6,758 bases of DNA from Pyrinomonadaceae bacterium (GCA_026786155.1 JAJAYR010000142.1:1-6758), one strand, 5' to 3'. Shown: positions 1-6,351, counted from the first letter of the stretch. Notes: generated by a model from the sequence alone, not told the origin. Program-made: numbers and translations.

Positions 1-531
1 CTCGTTGAGTTTCGCGCCACTATGATTTTCCTTGTTGAAAGTGTAATCGAGCAGCGTTTTCGTCAATTCGACGGCGCGATTTTTCGGCAGATTATGAACG
101 CCGACGTGGAAAAATCCGATTTCAAACGGAACAGTCCATTCCATCGAAATCGGGGCTTGCTCGTTCGCCGTGCCTTCGTTAATTTGCAGATTCGCGTCAA
201 TGCTGTCGTGGTCGGTGATGGACGTAATGGCTTCCAAACCGGCTTCGTTGATTTGCTTTTTCTCGATATTAAAAACGTCGTGCGCGGTCATCGGCGGCGA
301 CCAGTAGGCATCGCCAAATTCAATGGGTTTGCCCCGGCGTTCGAGATGGCTTTTATTTTCCTTGTCCCAAAAATAGGAAATTACCGGAAGTTTAGCGGCG
401 TAATGCGGAATAAAATCCAGCATTTCTTTAGAATGTTCGGTGTGGCAGTGGAGAGAAACGCCGGTTTTGGCTGTTTTGCTCAAATCTTTCGGTTTGTGCA
501 AAATATGCAGTCGCGTTCGTTTTAAATTCAT
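1..531 (-). CDS. PHP-domain metal-dependent phosphoesterase, N-terminal part (cut by the left edge)
   Basis: The reverse complement from 531 to 1 is open for 177 codons and has no stop before the window edge, so the C-terminus is missing. Residues 27-34 read LHCHTEHS, the first metal-binding motif of the PHP (polymerase and histidinol phosphatase) superfamily. Residues 105-112 read ITDHDSID, the second motif, and H142/H146 in FHVGVHNL fit a later metal-ligand position. The family uses a polynuclear metal centre to hydrolyse phosphoesters; the substrate cannot be told from this portion. No signal peptide is visible, so it is probably cytoplasmic. The ATG at 531 is supported by a GGAG on the minus strand (541-538) six bases upstream. 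The unrelated open frame on the opposite strand (22-525) is a shadow. Family assignment is firm; substrate and full length are unknown. Confidence 0.88.
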   Translation of the reverse strand, partial: MNLKRTRLHILHKPKDLSKTAKTGVSLHCHTEHSKEMLDFIPHYAAKLPVISYFWDKENKSHLERRGKPIEFGDAYWSPPMTAHDVFNIEKKQINEAGLEAITSITDHDSIDANLQINEGTANEQAPISMEWTVPFEIGFFHVGVHNLPKNRAVELTKTLLDYTFNKENHSGAKLNE

Positions 532-793
532 TATGTTCTCCGTTCTTTTTCCATAAAAATAGCCTGAATCGAATATACAAAACTATCAAATGAAAAGTTC
601 AAAGTAAATTCGTCAGATGTTTCGCTATCGTTAAATTGTTGTATCGGTTCGTGTTGAAAACCAACCGACGAGCGGGAGAACCTTAAAAAGAGATTGATCG
701 GCAACGTCTTCATCTCCAACCGGTTTCCAAAGCGAAATATGGTTGGAGTCTTCGGCTATTCTTGGATGACACAGATTTTGATTGGGTTAAAAG

Positions 794-1060
794 TTATGTG
801 GAGCGTTGGCGCGGCTGCGCCAGATAATAGCCGGTTTCTTGGAGTTTTCCGTCCAAGAGGTCGAGTTCTTCGTAGGTGATGCCGACAAGTTTGGTGAGGT
901 GGTCAAGATGGCGTTGGATTTGGTCATTTTTCGCCGTAAAGAGTTGGTCGGCTCCGGAAAAATCTTTTTTATGTTGAAATTCAAATTGCAAAATTTGCCG
1001 TCGGAGTTCGGCGGATTCGGTTTCGATTTTCTCGATTCTTGCTTCGTGACTGTTTGCCAT
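794..1060 (-). CDS. small charged helical (coiled-coil-like) protein, 88 aa, unknown function
   Basis: I do not recognise a named family. The protein is highly charged and almost certainly alpha-helical. Residues 5-31 (starting HEARIEKIETESAELRR) have heptad-like spacing of I/L/A residues, and residues 46-75 form a second amphipathic stretch around HLDHLTKLVGITYEELDLLD. It has no signal peptide or membrane segment, so it is probably cytoplasmic. Codon choice (many GAA, CTC, ACC, CAA and ATC codons) resembles the neighbouring genes, whereas the overlapping plus-strand frame (806-1177) gives an implausible Phe/Val-rich product and is taken as a shadow. The ATG at 1060 lacks a clear Shine-Dalgarno sequence, so the start is less certain than the frame. 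It lies 262 nt upstream of the PHP gene on the same strand, too far to assume an operon, and is divergent from the DUF4097-like gene. Confidence 0.62.
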   Translation of the reverse strand: MANSHEARIEKIETESAELRRQILQFEFQHKKDFSGADQLFTAKNDQIQRHLDHLTKLVGITYEELDLLDGKLQETGYYLAQPRQRST

Positions 1061-1162
1061 ATTGCCGATAGTTTAAGCCGATTTGTTGAGAGTGTCAAAA
1101 AAAGTTCAGCATTAAGCCGCGATAAAAAAATGGTGATGTTTCAAAATTTATGCTTATCAGGA

Positions 1163-1261
1163 AACGATTCGGAATAGATGAAAGATGATAGATAATAGGT
1201 GAAAGATAAAACCGGGTAACAATCTATCAGTTATCATCTTTCATCTTTCATCTATTCCGAA
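1163..1261. repeat. heptamer-built inverted repeat, copy 1
   Basis: A 21-bp perfect inverted repeat has its left arm at 1168-1188 and right arm at 1241-1261; both arms begin TTCGGAATA and run inward. Each arm continues as five degenerate 7-nt units of the type GATRAWA (left 1177-1211; right, read on the minus strand, 1252-1218). The left end also carries AACGA (1163-1167), shared with copy 2, but the right end lacks the matching TCGTT. As RNA it would form a long imperfect hairpin. The unit order differs between the two arms, which gives the element an orientation. It may act as a transcription boundary or be a small dispersed mobile repeat; the sequence alone does not decide. Confidence 0.85.
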
Positions 1262-1390
1262 GTGAAATCAACTAAAATCTTAGCGAGCAAAATTTGAAAA
1301 ACTATCAAAAAATCAAAAAAAGAAAAACTTCTTGTCATAAAATAATTTTGCGCGGTGTTCTCCATTTAGAAAACGGAAAAAATCCGAAAA

Positions 1391-1396
1391 AAGGAG
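1391..1396 (+). promoter_or_regulatory. ribosome binding site of the DUF4097-like gene
   Basis: AAGGAG lies 10 nt upstream of the ATG at 1407 in an A-rich context. It is a near-consensus Shine-Dalgarno sequence and fixes the start of the 667-residue protein, whose N-terminus has only a weak signal-peptide appearance. Confidence 0.8.
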
Positions 1397-1406
1397 AACC
1401 TAAAAT

Positions 1407-3410
1407 ATGTCCTGGTTATATTCAATAATTTTCGCCGGTTTGATGCTCGCCTCCGACGGCAATCTGCAAAAATCCAATCATTATAATTACATCGCTCCCG
1501 AAGTTAAAACGGTTATCAAAGCAGACGAAACCGAACGCTTCGAGCAAACTTATCCGCTGAACGCGAACGGCAGAGTCAGCGTTTCCAACGTCAACGGTTC
1601 GATTACGATTGAAACCTGGGACAAGCCGGAAGTTAAACTCGAATGGATCAAAACCGGCGACACGAAGGAAAATTTAGCCGAAGTCGAAATCAAAATTGAT
1701 GCGCGGCAGGATGCGTTCAGCGTCCAGACCGATTACGGCGATTGGAAACGCCGCAACTCCGGCGGCAGAAGTTACGGCAAACTGCAAGTCGAATATCGTT
1801 TGACAGTTCCGCAAACCGCCGTGCTGGACGAAATCGAAACGGTCAACGGTTCGGTGAGCATCGCCAACGCCGGAAATTTGACCAAAGCCTCCGCCGTCAA
1901 CGGTCAGGTGAAGGGAACAAATCTGCGCGGCACGGCAACTTTGTCAACGGTCAACGGCACGGTCATCGCGGATTTTGACGCTTTGGCGACGGGCAGCCGG
2001 ATTTCGCTCGAAACGGTCAACGGGACGGTTGATTTGACGCTGCCGTCGGACGCGAACGCGACGCTCAAAGCCGAAACGGTCAACGGCAAAATCAGCAACG
2101 ATTTCGGGCTTCCGGTTCGCAAAGGTCAATACGTCGGGCGCGATATGTATGGCAAAATCGGCAGCGGCGACGTTCAGATTCGACTCGAAAGCGTCAACGG
2201 CGAATTGTCCGTCAGGCGCAAAAATGACGGCAAAACGCTAAATCCGGCGACGAATCTTTTATCGCCGAAAAGTAAAAGCGATGAAGATTGGGACAACGAA
2301 GATTTTTCCGGCGTAACCCCGCGAACACCGCGAACGCCGAAAACTCCTGAAACGCCAAAAACCCCAAAGACACCGCGAACGCCGCCAACGCCGGATTTCG
2401 ACGGCGCAAATCTCGATGCCGAAACTCGCAAGGAAATCGAACAGGCGTTGAAGGACGCGCAAAAAGAAGTTGAGCAGGCGTTGAGGGACGCGCGAAAGGA
2501 AATCGGCAAAATGACTCCCGAAATGCAGAGAGAAATCGAAGCGCAGCTTAGAAAAGCGAAAGTTGACTTCAATTCCAAAGAAATGCAGGCGCAGATGAAA
2601 GTGGCGCAGGAGAAATATAAGGAAGCGATGGCGCAGATGGCGAACGCCAATTGGAGTTACGGTTCGCCGTCAATCGAAGAAAAAACCGAATCTTTTACGG
2701 TCAAAGGAACGCCGCAAGTTACGGTCGAAGCGGGCGATTGCGCCGTTACGGTGCGCGGTTGGGATAAGTCGGAAGTGCGCTACGCGCTGACCCGCGTTTC
2801 GAGAAGACCGAATCAAACGCCGGTTGATTTGAAGGCGGAACAAAGCGGTTCGGATGTCAATATCAAAATCGGCGACGGTAAAAATCCCGCTGGTAACAAT
2901 TATTACGGCGACGCGAATCGAATGCGTCTGGAAGTTTTCGTGCCGAAAAAAACAAACTTGAAAATCACGACGGGCGGCGAAATCCGGCTCGAAGGCGTTT
3001 CGGGCAAAATTGATTTGCGCGGCGCGGACGAATCCATTAACGGCCGCGACGGCGACGGGCAACTGACCGTCAACAGTGCCGACGCGCGGGTTCGCATCAT
3101 CGGTTTTAAAGGCGAAGTTACCGCGAAAAACGCGGACGGCGCGATGAATTTTGAAGGCGATTTTCAAACGCTTTCGGCGCAAACCGTGGACGGCACAATC
3201 GTTTTAACCTTGCCCGAAAACGCCAACGCCAATATCGAATCGAACCGCAAAGACGTTACCGGCGAAGGCTTCGCGCTGAATTCGGCGAGCGACGGGAAAA
3301 ACAATTTCGTCTGGAAAATCGGCGGCGGCGGTAACAATCACCGGCTTTTTACGACCGCCGACGGACGAATAATCGTTCGCAACTCGAACGCTCTGAAATC
3401 GGTTCAATAA
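1407..3410 (+). CDS. exported DUF4097-like beta-strand repeat protein with Thr-Pro linker and 11-residue-repeat helix (667 aa)
   Basis: Residues 4-16 form a short hydrophobic segment (LYSIIFAGLMLAS), probably an export signal though without the usual basic N-terminus. Residues 45-270 are a beta-rich DUF4097-type domain with seven Val-Asn-Gly motifs (V at 62, 146, 164, 182, 204, 225, 263), most spaced 18-22 residues apart, as expected for rungs of a beta-helix-like stack. Residues 304-329 are a Thr-Pro-x tract. Residues 335-412 are charged helix, partly in 11-residue repeats. Residues 425-660 form a second beta domain with a related pattern (SFTVKGTPQVTVEAGDCAVT; QTVDGTIVLTLPENAN echoes ETVNGTVDLTLPSDAN in the first). 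The family has no established catalytic activity, and I see none. The likely location is periplasm or cell surface. It is followed by a hairpin and then by the DUF5916 gene on the same strand. Family call is firm; function is unknown. Confidence 0.88.
   Translation: MSWLYSIIFAGLMLASDGNLQKSNHYNYIAPEVKTVIKADETERFEQTYPLNANGRVSVSNVNGSITIETWDKPEVKLEWIKTGDTKENLAEVEIKIDARQDAFSVQTDYGDWKRRNSGGRSYGKLQVEYRLTVPQTAVLDEIETVNGSVSIANAGNLTKASAVNGQVKGTNLRGTATLSTVNGTVIADFDALATGSRISLETVNGTVDLTLPSDANATLKAETVNGKISNDFGLPVRKGQYVGRDMYGKIGSGDVQIRLESVNGELSVRRKNDGKTLNPATNLLSPKSKSDEDWDNEDFSGVTPRTPRTPKTPETPKTPKTPRTPPTPDFDGANLDAETRKEIEQALKDAQKEVEQALRDARKEIGKMTPEMQREIEAQLRKAKVDFNSKEMQAQMKVAQEKYKEAMAQMANANWSYGSPSIEEKTESFTVKGTPQVTVEAGDCAVTVRGWDKSEVRYALTRVSRRPNQTPVDLKAEQSGSDVNIKIGDGKNPAGNNYYGDANRMRLEVFVPKKTNLKITTGGEIRLEGVSGKIDLRGADESINGRDGDGQLTVNSADARVRIIGFKGEVTAKNADGAMNFEGDFQTLSAQTVDGTIVLTLPENANANIESNRKDVTGEGFALNSASDGKNNFVWKIGGGGNNHRLFTTADGRIIVRNSNALKSVQ
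2316..2393 (+). repeat. Thr-Pro-x tandem repeat linker within the DUF4097-like gene
   Basis: Residues 304-329 are a near-perfect three-residue repeat, Thr-Pro followed by Arg, Lys or Glu: eight units and a final Thr-Pro, one of them with Pro in the third place. At the DNA level the units use varied codons (ACC, ACA, ACG, ACT with CCG, CCA, CCC, CCT), so the peptide pattern rather than the DNA appears to be maintained. It should form an extended, basic, stiff linker between the first beta domain and the helical segment. Confidence 0.9.
2427..2558 (+). repeat. four 11-residue (hendecad) helix repeats within the DUF4097-like gene
   Basis: Residues 341-384 split into four consecutive 11-residue units: RKEIEQALKDA, QKEVEQALRDA, a diverged unit beginning RKEIGKM, and QREIEAQLRKA. 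Each begins Arg/Gln-Lys/Arg-Glu-Ile/Val. An 11-residue period suits a straight or slightly right-handed amphipathic helix or coiled coil. The first two units also match closely as DNA (both contain GAACAGGCGTTGA or GAGCAGGCGTTGA), which suggests recent duplication. Confidence 0.82.
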
Positions 3411-3414
3411 TTCA

Positions 3415-3446
3415 TTCGGGCGAAAATGTTCCGGTTTTCGCCCGAA
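3415..3446 (+). terminator. 12-bp perfect hairpin after the DUF4097-like gene
   Basis: TTCGGGCGAAAA (3415-3426) pairs perfectly with TTTTCGCCCGAA (3435-3446) around an 8-nt loop, starting 5 nt after the stop codon at 3408-3410. There is no T-tract downstream on the plus strand, so it is not a textbook intrinsic terminator. The internal AAAA/TTTT lets the stem read similarly on both strands. It may be a 3'-end stabiliser or a weak or Rho-assisted terminator. It separates the two large plus-strand genes. Confidence 0.65.
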
Positions 3447-3544
3447 CTTATGAAACCTTCTAATCGAACTTTCGTTTTAGTCAAAACCAAGGAAAACCTC
3501 TGGCTGCCGATTTACAATTCAATTTCTGCAAAACAGGTGAAGCA

Positions 3545-4915
3545 ATGAAAAAGCTGTCCGCTATTATATTCGTTTTTATTTTTACCATTTTTATTCAGGC
3601 GCAATCGGCGAATACGAACAATCTCGTCCAAACGGACGACAAACCGAAAACTGACGCGAACGCCGCGCCGAACGCCAATTCCGGCGGGAAATTTAATCTG
3701 CCGCCGGAGAAGATGCGACCCGTCAACGTCGTGAAATTCGCCGCGCCACCCGCGATTGACGGGAAACTCGACGACGAAGTTTGGAAATCGGCGCAGGTTT
3801 TGAAAGATTTTTATCAAACCAGTCCGGGCAATAATATCGCCGCCTCGAAACCGACCGAAGTGATGGTCGGCTACGACGAAAAAAATCTGTATATCGCGTT
3901 TCGATGCTTCGACGAAAAAGACAAGATTCGAGCGACGGTCGCCAAACGCGACGAAGTTTTCGGCGAAGACAACGTGCGTATTTGGCTCGACACTTACAAC
4001 GACCAACGCCGCGCCTATATTTTGGGTTTCAATCCGTATGGCATTCAGCAGGACGGGATTTTCACCGAAGGCGACGGCGCGGATTTTTCGGTGGACATCG
4101 TGATGGAATCCAAAGGCGTGATTGAAGATTGGGGCTGGTCGGTCGAAGTGCAGATTCCGTTCAAATCGCTGCGCTACACCGCCGGAAAGGGAAAACTCTG
4201 GGGCTTTAACGCCGCGCGGCACATTGACCGCTTCAACAACGAATTCGACCAATGGCTGCCGGACGACCGCGATATTTCCGGCTTTCTGGTCAAACACGGC
4301 AAACTCGCCGGATTGAACGAGATAAAATACGAGCGCACTCTGGAAATCGTGCCGAGCATCACCTTATCGGAAACCGGCTCACGCAAACGCACACTGCCGA
4401 TTTCGACGGCGAACAGCAGCGGCTTCGACCCGATTTTTAATCCCGCCGGAGTCCGAGATTTCGGCAGGTTCGTCAACGATTCGATCACGCCCGAACTCGG
4501 CGTTAATCTGAAATATACTTTGTCGCCCAACATCACGCTGGATGCGGCGATAAATCCCGATTTCGCCGAAATCGAAGCCGACGCGCCGGTCGTTTCGGCA
4601 AATCAGCGGTTTCCGATTTTCTTTGAAGAAAAGCGTCCGTTTTTTCTCGAAGGCAAAGAGATTTTCGATTCGCCGCTCTCGCCGTTTTATTCGCGGACGA
4701 TTATTGACCCGGACGTGGCGGCGAAACTGACGGGCAAAGTCGGCGCGAACTCTTTCGGTCTGCTGCTGGCATCGGACAACGCGCCCGGCAATTATTCGCT
4801 CGACGAGCGCAACGACCCGTTTATCAGTCGGCGCATCGGCGAATTCGTGGACAAAAACGCTTATTTCGGAGTCGTGCGCCTGAAACACGACATCGGCAGC
4901 CAAAACAACGTCTGA
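3545..4915 (+). CDS. CBM9-like/DUF5916 outer-membrane protein, N-terminal part ended by an in-frame TGA (456 aa)
   Basis: Residues 1-19 (MKKLSAIIFVFIFTIFIQA) are a classic signal peptide. After a low-complexity Asn/Ala-rich stretch, residues about 60-240 are a CBM9-like domain with hallmarks AIDGKLDDEVW (70-80), NLYIAFRCFD (114-123), DNVRIWLDT (142-150) and WGWSVEVQIPFKSLRY (196-211). From about 265 the DUF5916 barrel begins, with the signature INPDFAEIEADAPVV (336-350) followed by RFPIFFEEKRPFFLEG (355-370). The ATG is supported by AGGTGA at 3535-3540, 4 nt upstream. Family members are about 750-900 residues, so 456 is about half. The frame continues directly after the TGA to 6130 with convincing DUF5916 sequence, so this is the front half of a broken or misread gene. 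Proteins of this family are thought to be exported surface proteins; the ligand is unknown. Confidence 0.9.
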   Translation: MKKLSAIIFVFIFTIFIQAQSANTNNLVQTDDKPKTDANAAPNANSGGKFNLPPEKMRPVNVVKFAAPPAIDGKLDDEVWKSAQVLKDFYQTSPGNNIAASKPTEVMVGYDEKNLYIAFRCFDEKDKIRATVAKRDEVFGEDNVRIWLDTYNDQRRAYILGFNPYGIQQDGIFTEGDGADFSVDIVMESKGVIEDWGWSVEVQIPFKSLRYTAGKGKLWGFNAARHIDRFNNEFDQWLPDDRDISGFLVKHGKLAGLNEIKYERTLEIVPSITLSETGSRKRTLPISTANSSGFDPIFNPAGVRDFGRFVNDSITPELGVNLKYTLSPNITLDAAINPDFAEIEADAPVVSANQRFPIFFEEKRPFFLEGKEIFDSPLSPFYSRTIIDPDVAAKLTGKVGANSFGLLLASDNAPGNYSLDERNDPFISRRIGEFVDKNAYFGVVRLKHDIGSQNNV

Positions 4916-6130
4916 TTTTTCGGCACGGCGCGGGTTTTTCCGAAGAACCGCAATTTTACGAGCGGCTTTGACGGAACATTTAAACTGAATCCGAAAATGG
5001 TGATGAGATTTCAAGTTTTGGGAACGCATTCGAGAAAAAACTTTTACAATGCTGACGAAGACCGCAGCCGCTACCGGACGGGCAACGGCATCGGGTATTA
5101 CTGGAATATAGATTACACGACTGACCGCCGCGGCTGGTTTATCGAGGCTTCGGGACGTTCGAGCAACTACCGCGCCGATGCCGGATTTACGCGGCGCACC
5201 AACACCAATACATTTTTCTTTTTCAATCGTTTCAGCAGCGCGTCAAAACCGAAAGCGACGATTATTCGCGCCAATTGGCGGCAGTTTGCGCGGTATCAAG
5301 TTGATTGGCAGGGAAGAACGCAGAGCGCGTTAATCGGCAGCGGTTTCAATCTGAATTTGCAGGGAAGTTTGTATATCGGCGGCGAAGCGGGTGTCGGGCT
5401 GGGAAAAATTTACGAAGACGAATTCGGTGCGCGGCGTAATGCGCGGCAGTCGGGCGCGTTTTTCGGTGCGCCGACGCGCTCGGCGACGCAGCCTTATTTT
5501 AGTTTCAATCTGAGCAAAACCGTCAATAAACAGCTTTCGTTTTATAGTTTCGTCAATTCGACCTTCAACTCTTTCGACTTCGATTTCGGCGCGGGCAACC
5601 GCTTCCCGCGAGCGAGTCCGGCGTTTCAGACATATTTGAACAGTCCCGAATACGGCGAATACATTCGACTTTTGCTGATCAATCCGAGCGACCCGAACAT
5701 TATTTTCCCCAATCCGCCCGCGCTCGACCCAGGCAAAGGCTGGCAGTTCGACGCGACCGTCGGCGGCGATTATAAGCCGATCAATCCGCTGCGGATTGCG
5801 CTCGAATATACGAAAAGCCGTTTGACGCGCAGCGATAACAACCGCACCGCTTACGACACGAACATCGTTACACTGCGTTCGACTTATCAATTCACGCGCT
5901 TTACGTTTTTGCGGACGCGCGTTGATTACGACTCGCTGAGTTCCAACGTCAGCGGGCAGATTCTCGCCGGATACAACCCGAATCCGGGAACGGCGTTCTA
6001 CGTCGGCTACAACGATAATTTCAATTACAACGGTTTTTCGCCGTTCACCGGACAACTCGAACCGCGCTTTGAACGCAACAGCCGCACGTTTTTCATTCGC
6101 GCTTCGTATTTGTTTAGAAAGAGTTTTTAA
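4916..6130 (+). pseudogene. DUF5916 beta-barrel, C-terminal part in frame after the TGA at 4913-4915
   Basis: The same reading frame as the gene at 3545 continues from codon 458 to 861 with no further stop. Codons 458-484 begin FFGTARVFPKNRNFTSGFDG and lead into NPKMVMRFQVLGTHSRKNF, typical DUF5916 barrel strands. The segment is rich in alternating aromatic/polar strands (FNLNLQGSLYIGGEAGVGLG, TFLRTRVDYDSLSSN) and ends ASYLFRKSF, with the terminal Phe expected of an outer-membrane beta-barrel. An ATG at 4997 could start a 377-residue piece but has no Shine-Dalgarno sequence and no signal peptide, so it would not be a useful protein. Without the TGA the total would be 861 residues, normal for the family. 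It is either a fresh nonsense mutation or a sequencing/assembly error; base use is unchanged across the break. Confidence 0.82.
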
Positions 6131-6136
6131 TTAAAT

Positions 6137-6291
6137 GAAGCCTGAGCGCAATTAAGTTTTTTTGAAACCAACATCTTAACGATTCGGAATAGATGACAGA
6201 TGAGAGATGATAACTGAGAGATTTTATCTGTCATCTATTATCTATTATCTGGCATCTATTCCGAATCGTTCTTGAATTGCGCTCACCCTTC
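6137..6291. mobile_element. 155-bp MITE-like palindrome with inverted ends and flanking 8-bp direct repeats
   Basis: The ends are inverted repeats: 6137-6153 (GAAGCCTGAGCGCAATT) and 6275-6291 (AATTGCGCTCACCCTTC) match at 15 of 17 positions, with an 11-bp perfect core (6143-6153/6275-6285). Immediately outside lies the direct repeat AATTAAAT at 6129-6136 and 6292-6299, as a target duplication would. The left repeat begins within the DUF5916 stop codon (TAA, 6128-6130). The interior contains the heptamer hairpin at 6178-6270. No coding capacity. Copy 1 of the hairpin lacks these outer ends, so the outer layer may be a separate element, or the direct repeat may be chance in AT-rich DNA. Confidence 0.5.
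6178..6270. repeat. heptamer-built inverted repeat, copy 2 (opposite orientation to copy 1)
   Basis: AACGATTCGGAATAGATG at 6178-6195 is perfectly inverted at 6253-6270. Inside, each arm is five 7-nt units (left 6192-6226; right, minus strand, 6256-6222). The left-arm units 3-4 (GATGATA, ACTGAGA) match the right arm of copy 1, and the right-arm units 3-5 (GATAATA, GATGACA, GATAAAA) match the left arm of copy 1, so the two copies are mirror images. It starts 47 nt after the DUF5916 stop and could also act as a 3'-end structure for that transcript. Confidence 0.86.
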
Positions 6292-6295
6292 AATT

Positions 6296-6351
6296 AAATG
6301 AGAAATGAGAAACGAAGTCCTAACTTACGTTTCAGTTCTCATTTCTCATTT
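6296..6351. repeat. third inverted repeat, built from a different heptamer (AAATGAG)
   Basis: AAATGAGAAATGAGAA (6296-6311) is perfectly inverted at 6336-6351, giving a 16-bp stem. ACG (6312-6314) can extend it with CGT (6328-6330) after a bulge. Each arm is two AAATGAG units plus AA. The unit sequence is unrelated to the GATRAWA units of the other two hairpins, but the 7-nt period and the inverted layout are the same. The right arm overlaps the end of the Nudix-like remnant. Confidence 0.8.

Larger units (their letters stand above)
1061..1406. other. divergent intergenic region with hairpin repeat and A-rich leader
   Basis: This 346-nt gap separates the minus-strand small helical gene from the plus-strand DUF4097-like gene, so it should hold promoters for both. 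Its middle is the heptamer-built hairpin at 1163-1261. The stretch 1262-1390 is strongly A-rich, with several A5-A7 runs. A TTGTCA hexamer lies at 1332-1337 and a TAAAAT-like hexamer at 1338-1343, but they abut each other and do not make a correctly spaced sigma70 pair, so I assign no promoter. No gene-like frame was found. Confidence 0.6.

Noticed and set aside
531..719. 62-codon minus-strand frame whose TAA overlaps the ATG of the PHP gene (TAATG), suggesting a coupled leader peptide
   Set aside because: It would start at TTG, its sequence resembles no protein and its codon use is unlike the neighbours. A one-base overlap of this kind easily arises by chance in AT-rich upstream DNA.
714..748. 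CTCCAACC/GGTTGGAG inverted repeat between the PHP and small helical genes
   Set aside because: An 8-bp stem with a 19-nt loop and no T-tract is within chance expectation and has no clear role.
806..1177. 123-codon plus-strand frame opposite the small helical gene
   Set aside because: The product is Phe/Val-rich with no domain pattern, it runs into the hairpin repeat, and the minus strand gives a far more protein-like sequence.
1163..1261. CRISPR-like array
   Set aside because: The repeated units are 7 nt, degenerate and inverted between arms, with no constant repeat-spacer spacing and no cas genes.
1343..1350. TAATTTTG resembling a Bacteroidota -7 element (TAnnTTTG) upstream of the DUF4097-like gene
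   Set aside because: No TTTG lies at the required distance upstream, and the gene content points to Acidobacteriota rather than Bacteroidota.
4913..4947. Selenocysteine readthrough of the TGA, since TTTTTCGG (4916-4923) can pair with CCGAAGAA (4940-4947) just downstream
   Set aside because: The stem has one wobble pair and a 16-nt loop without recognisable SECIS features, and the replaced residue is predicted to be glycine in a structural strand, not a redox cysteine.
3545..6130. Alternative genetic code in which TGA means glycine
   Set aside because: Only one in-frame TGA occurs in roughly 1500 codons of the two large genes, which use GGN freely for glycine. A code with TGA as glycine would show many.
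6155..6163. T7 run after the DUF5916 gene as an intrinsic terminator
   Set aside because: No stable GC-rich hairpin immediately precedes it; the preceding TGAGCGCAATT pairs instead with 6275-6285.
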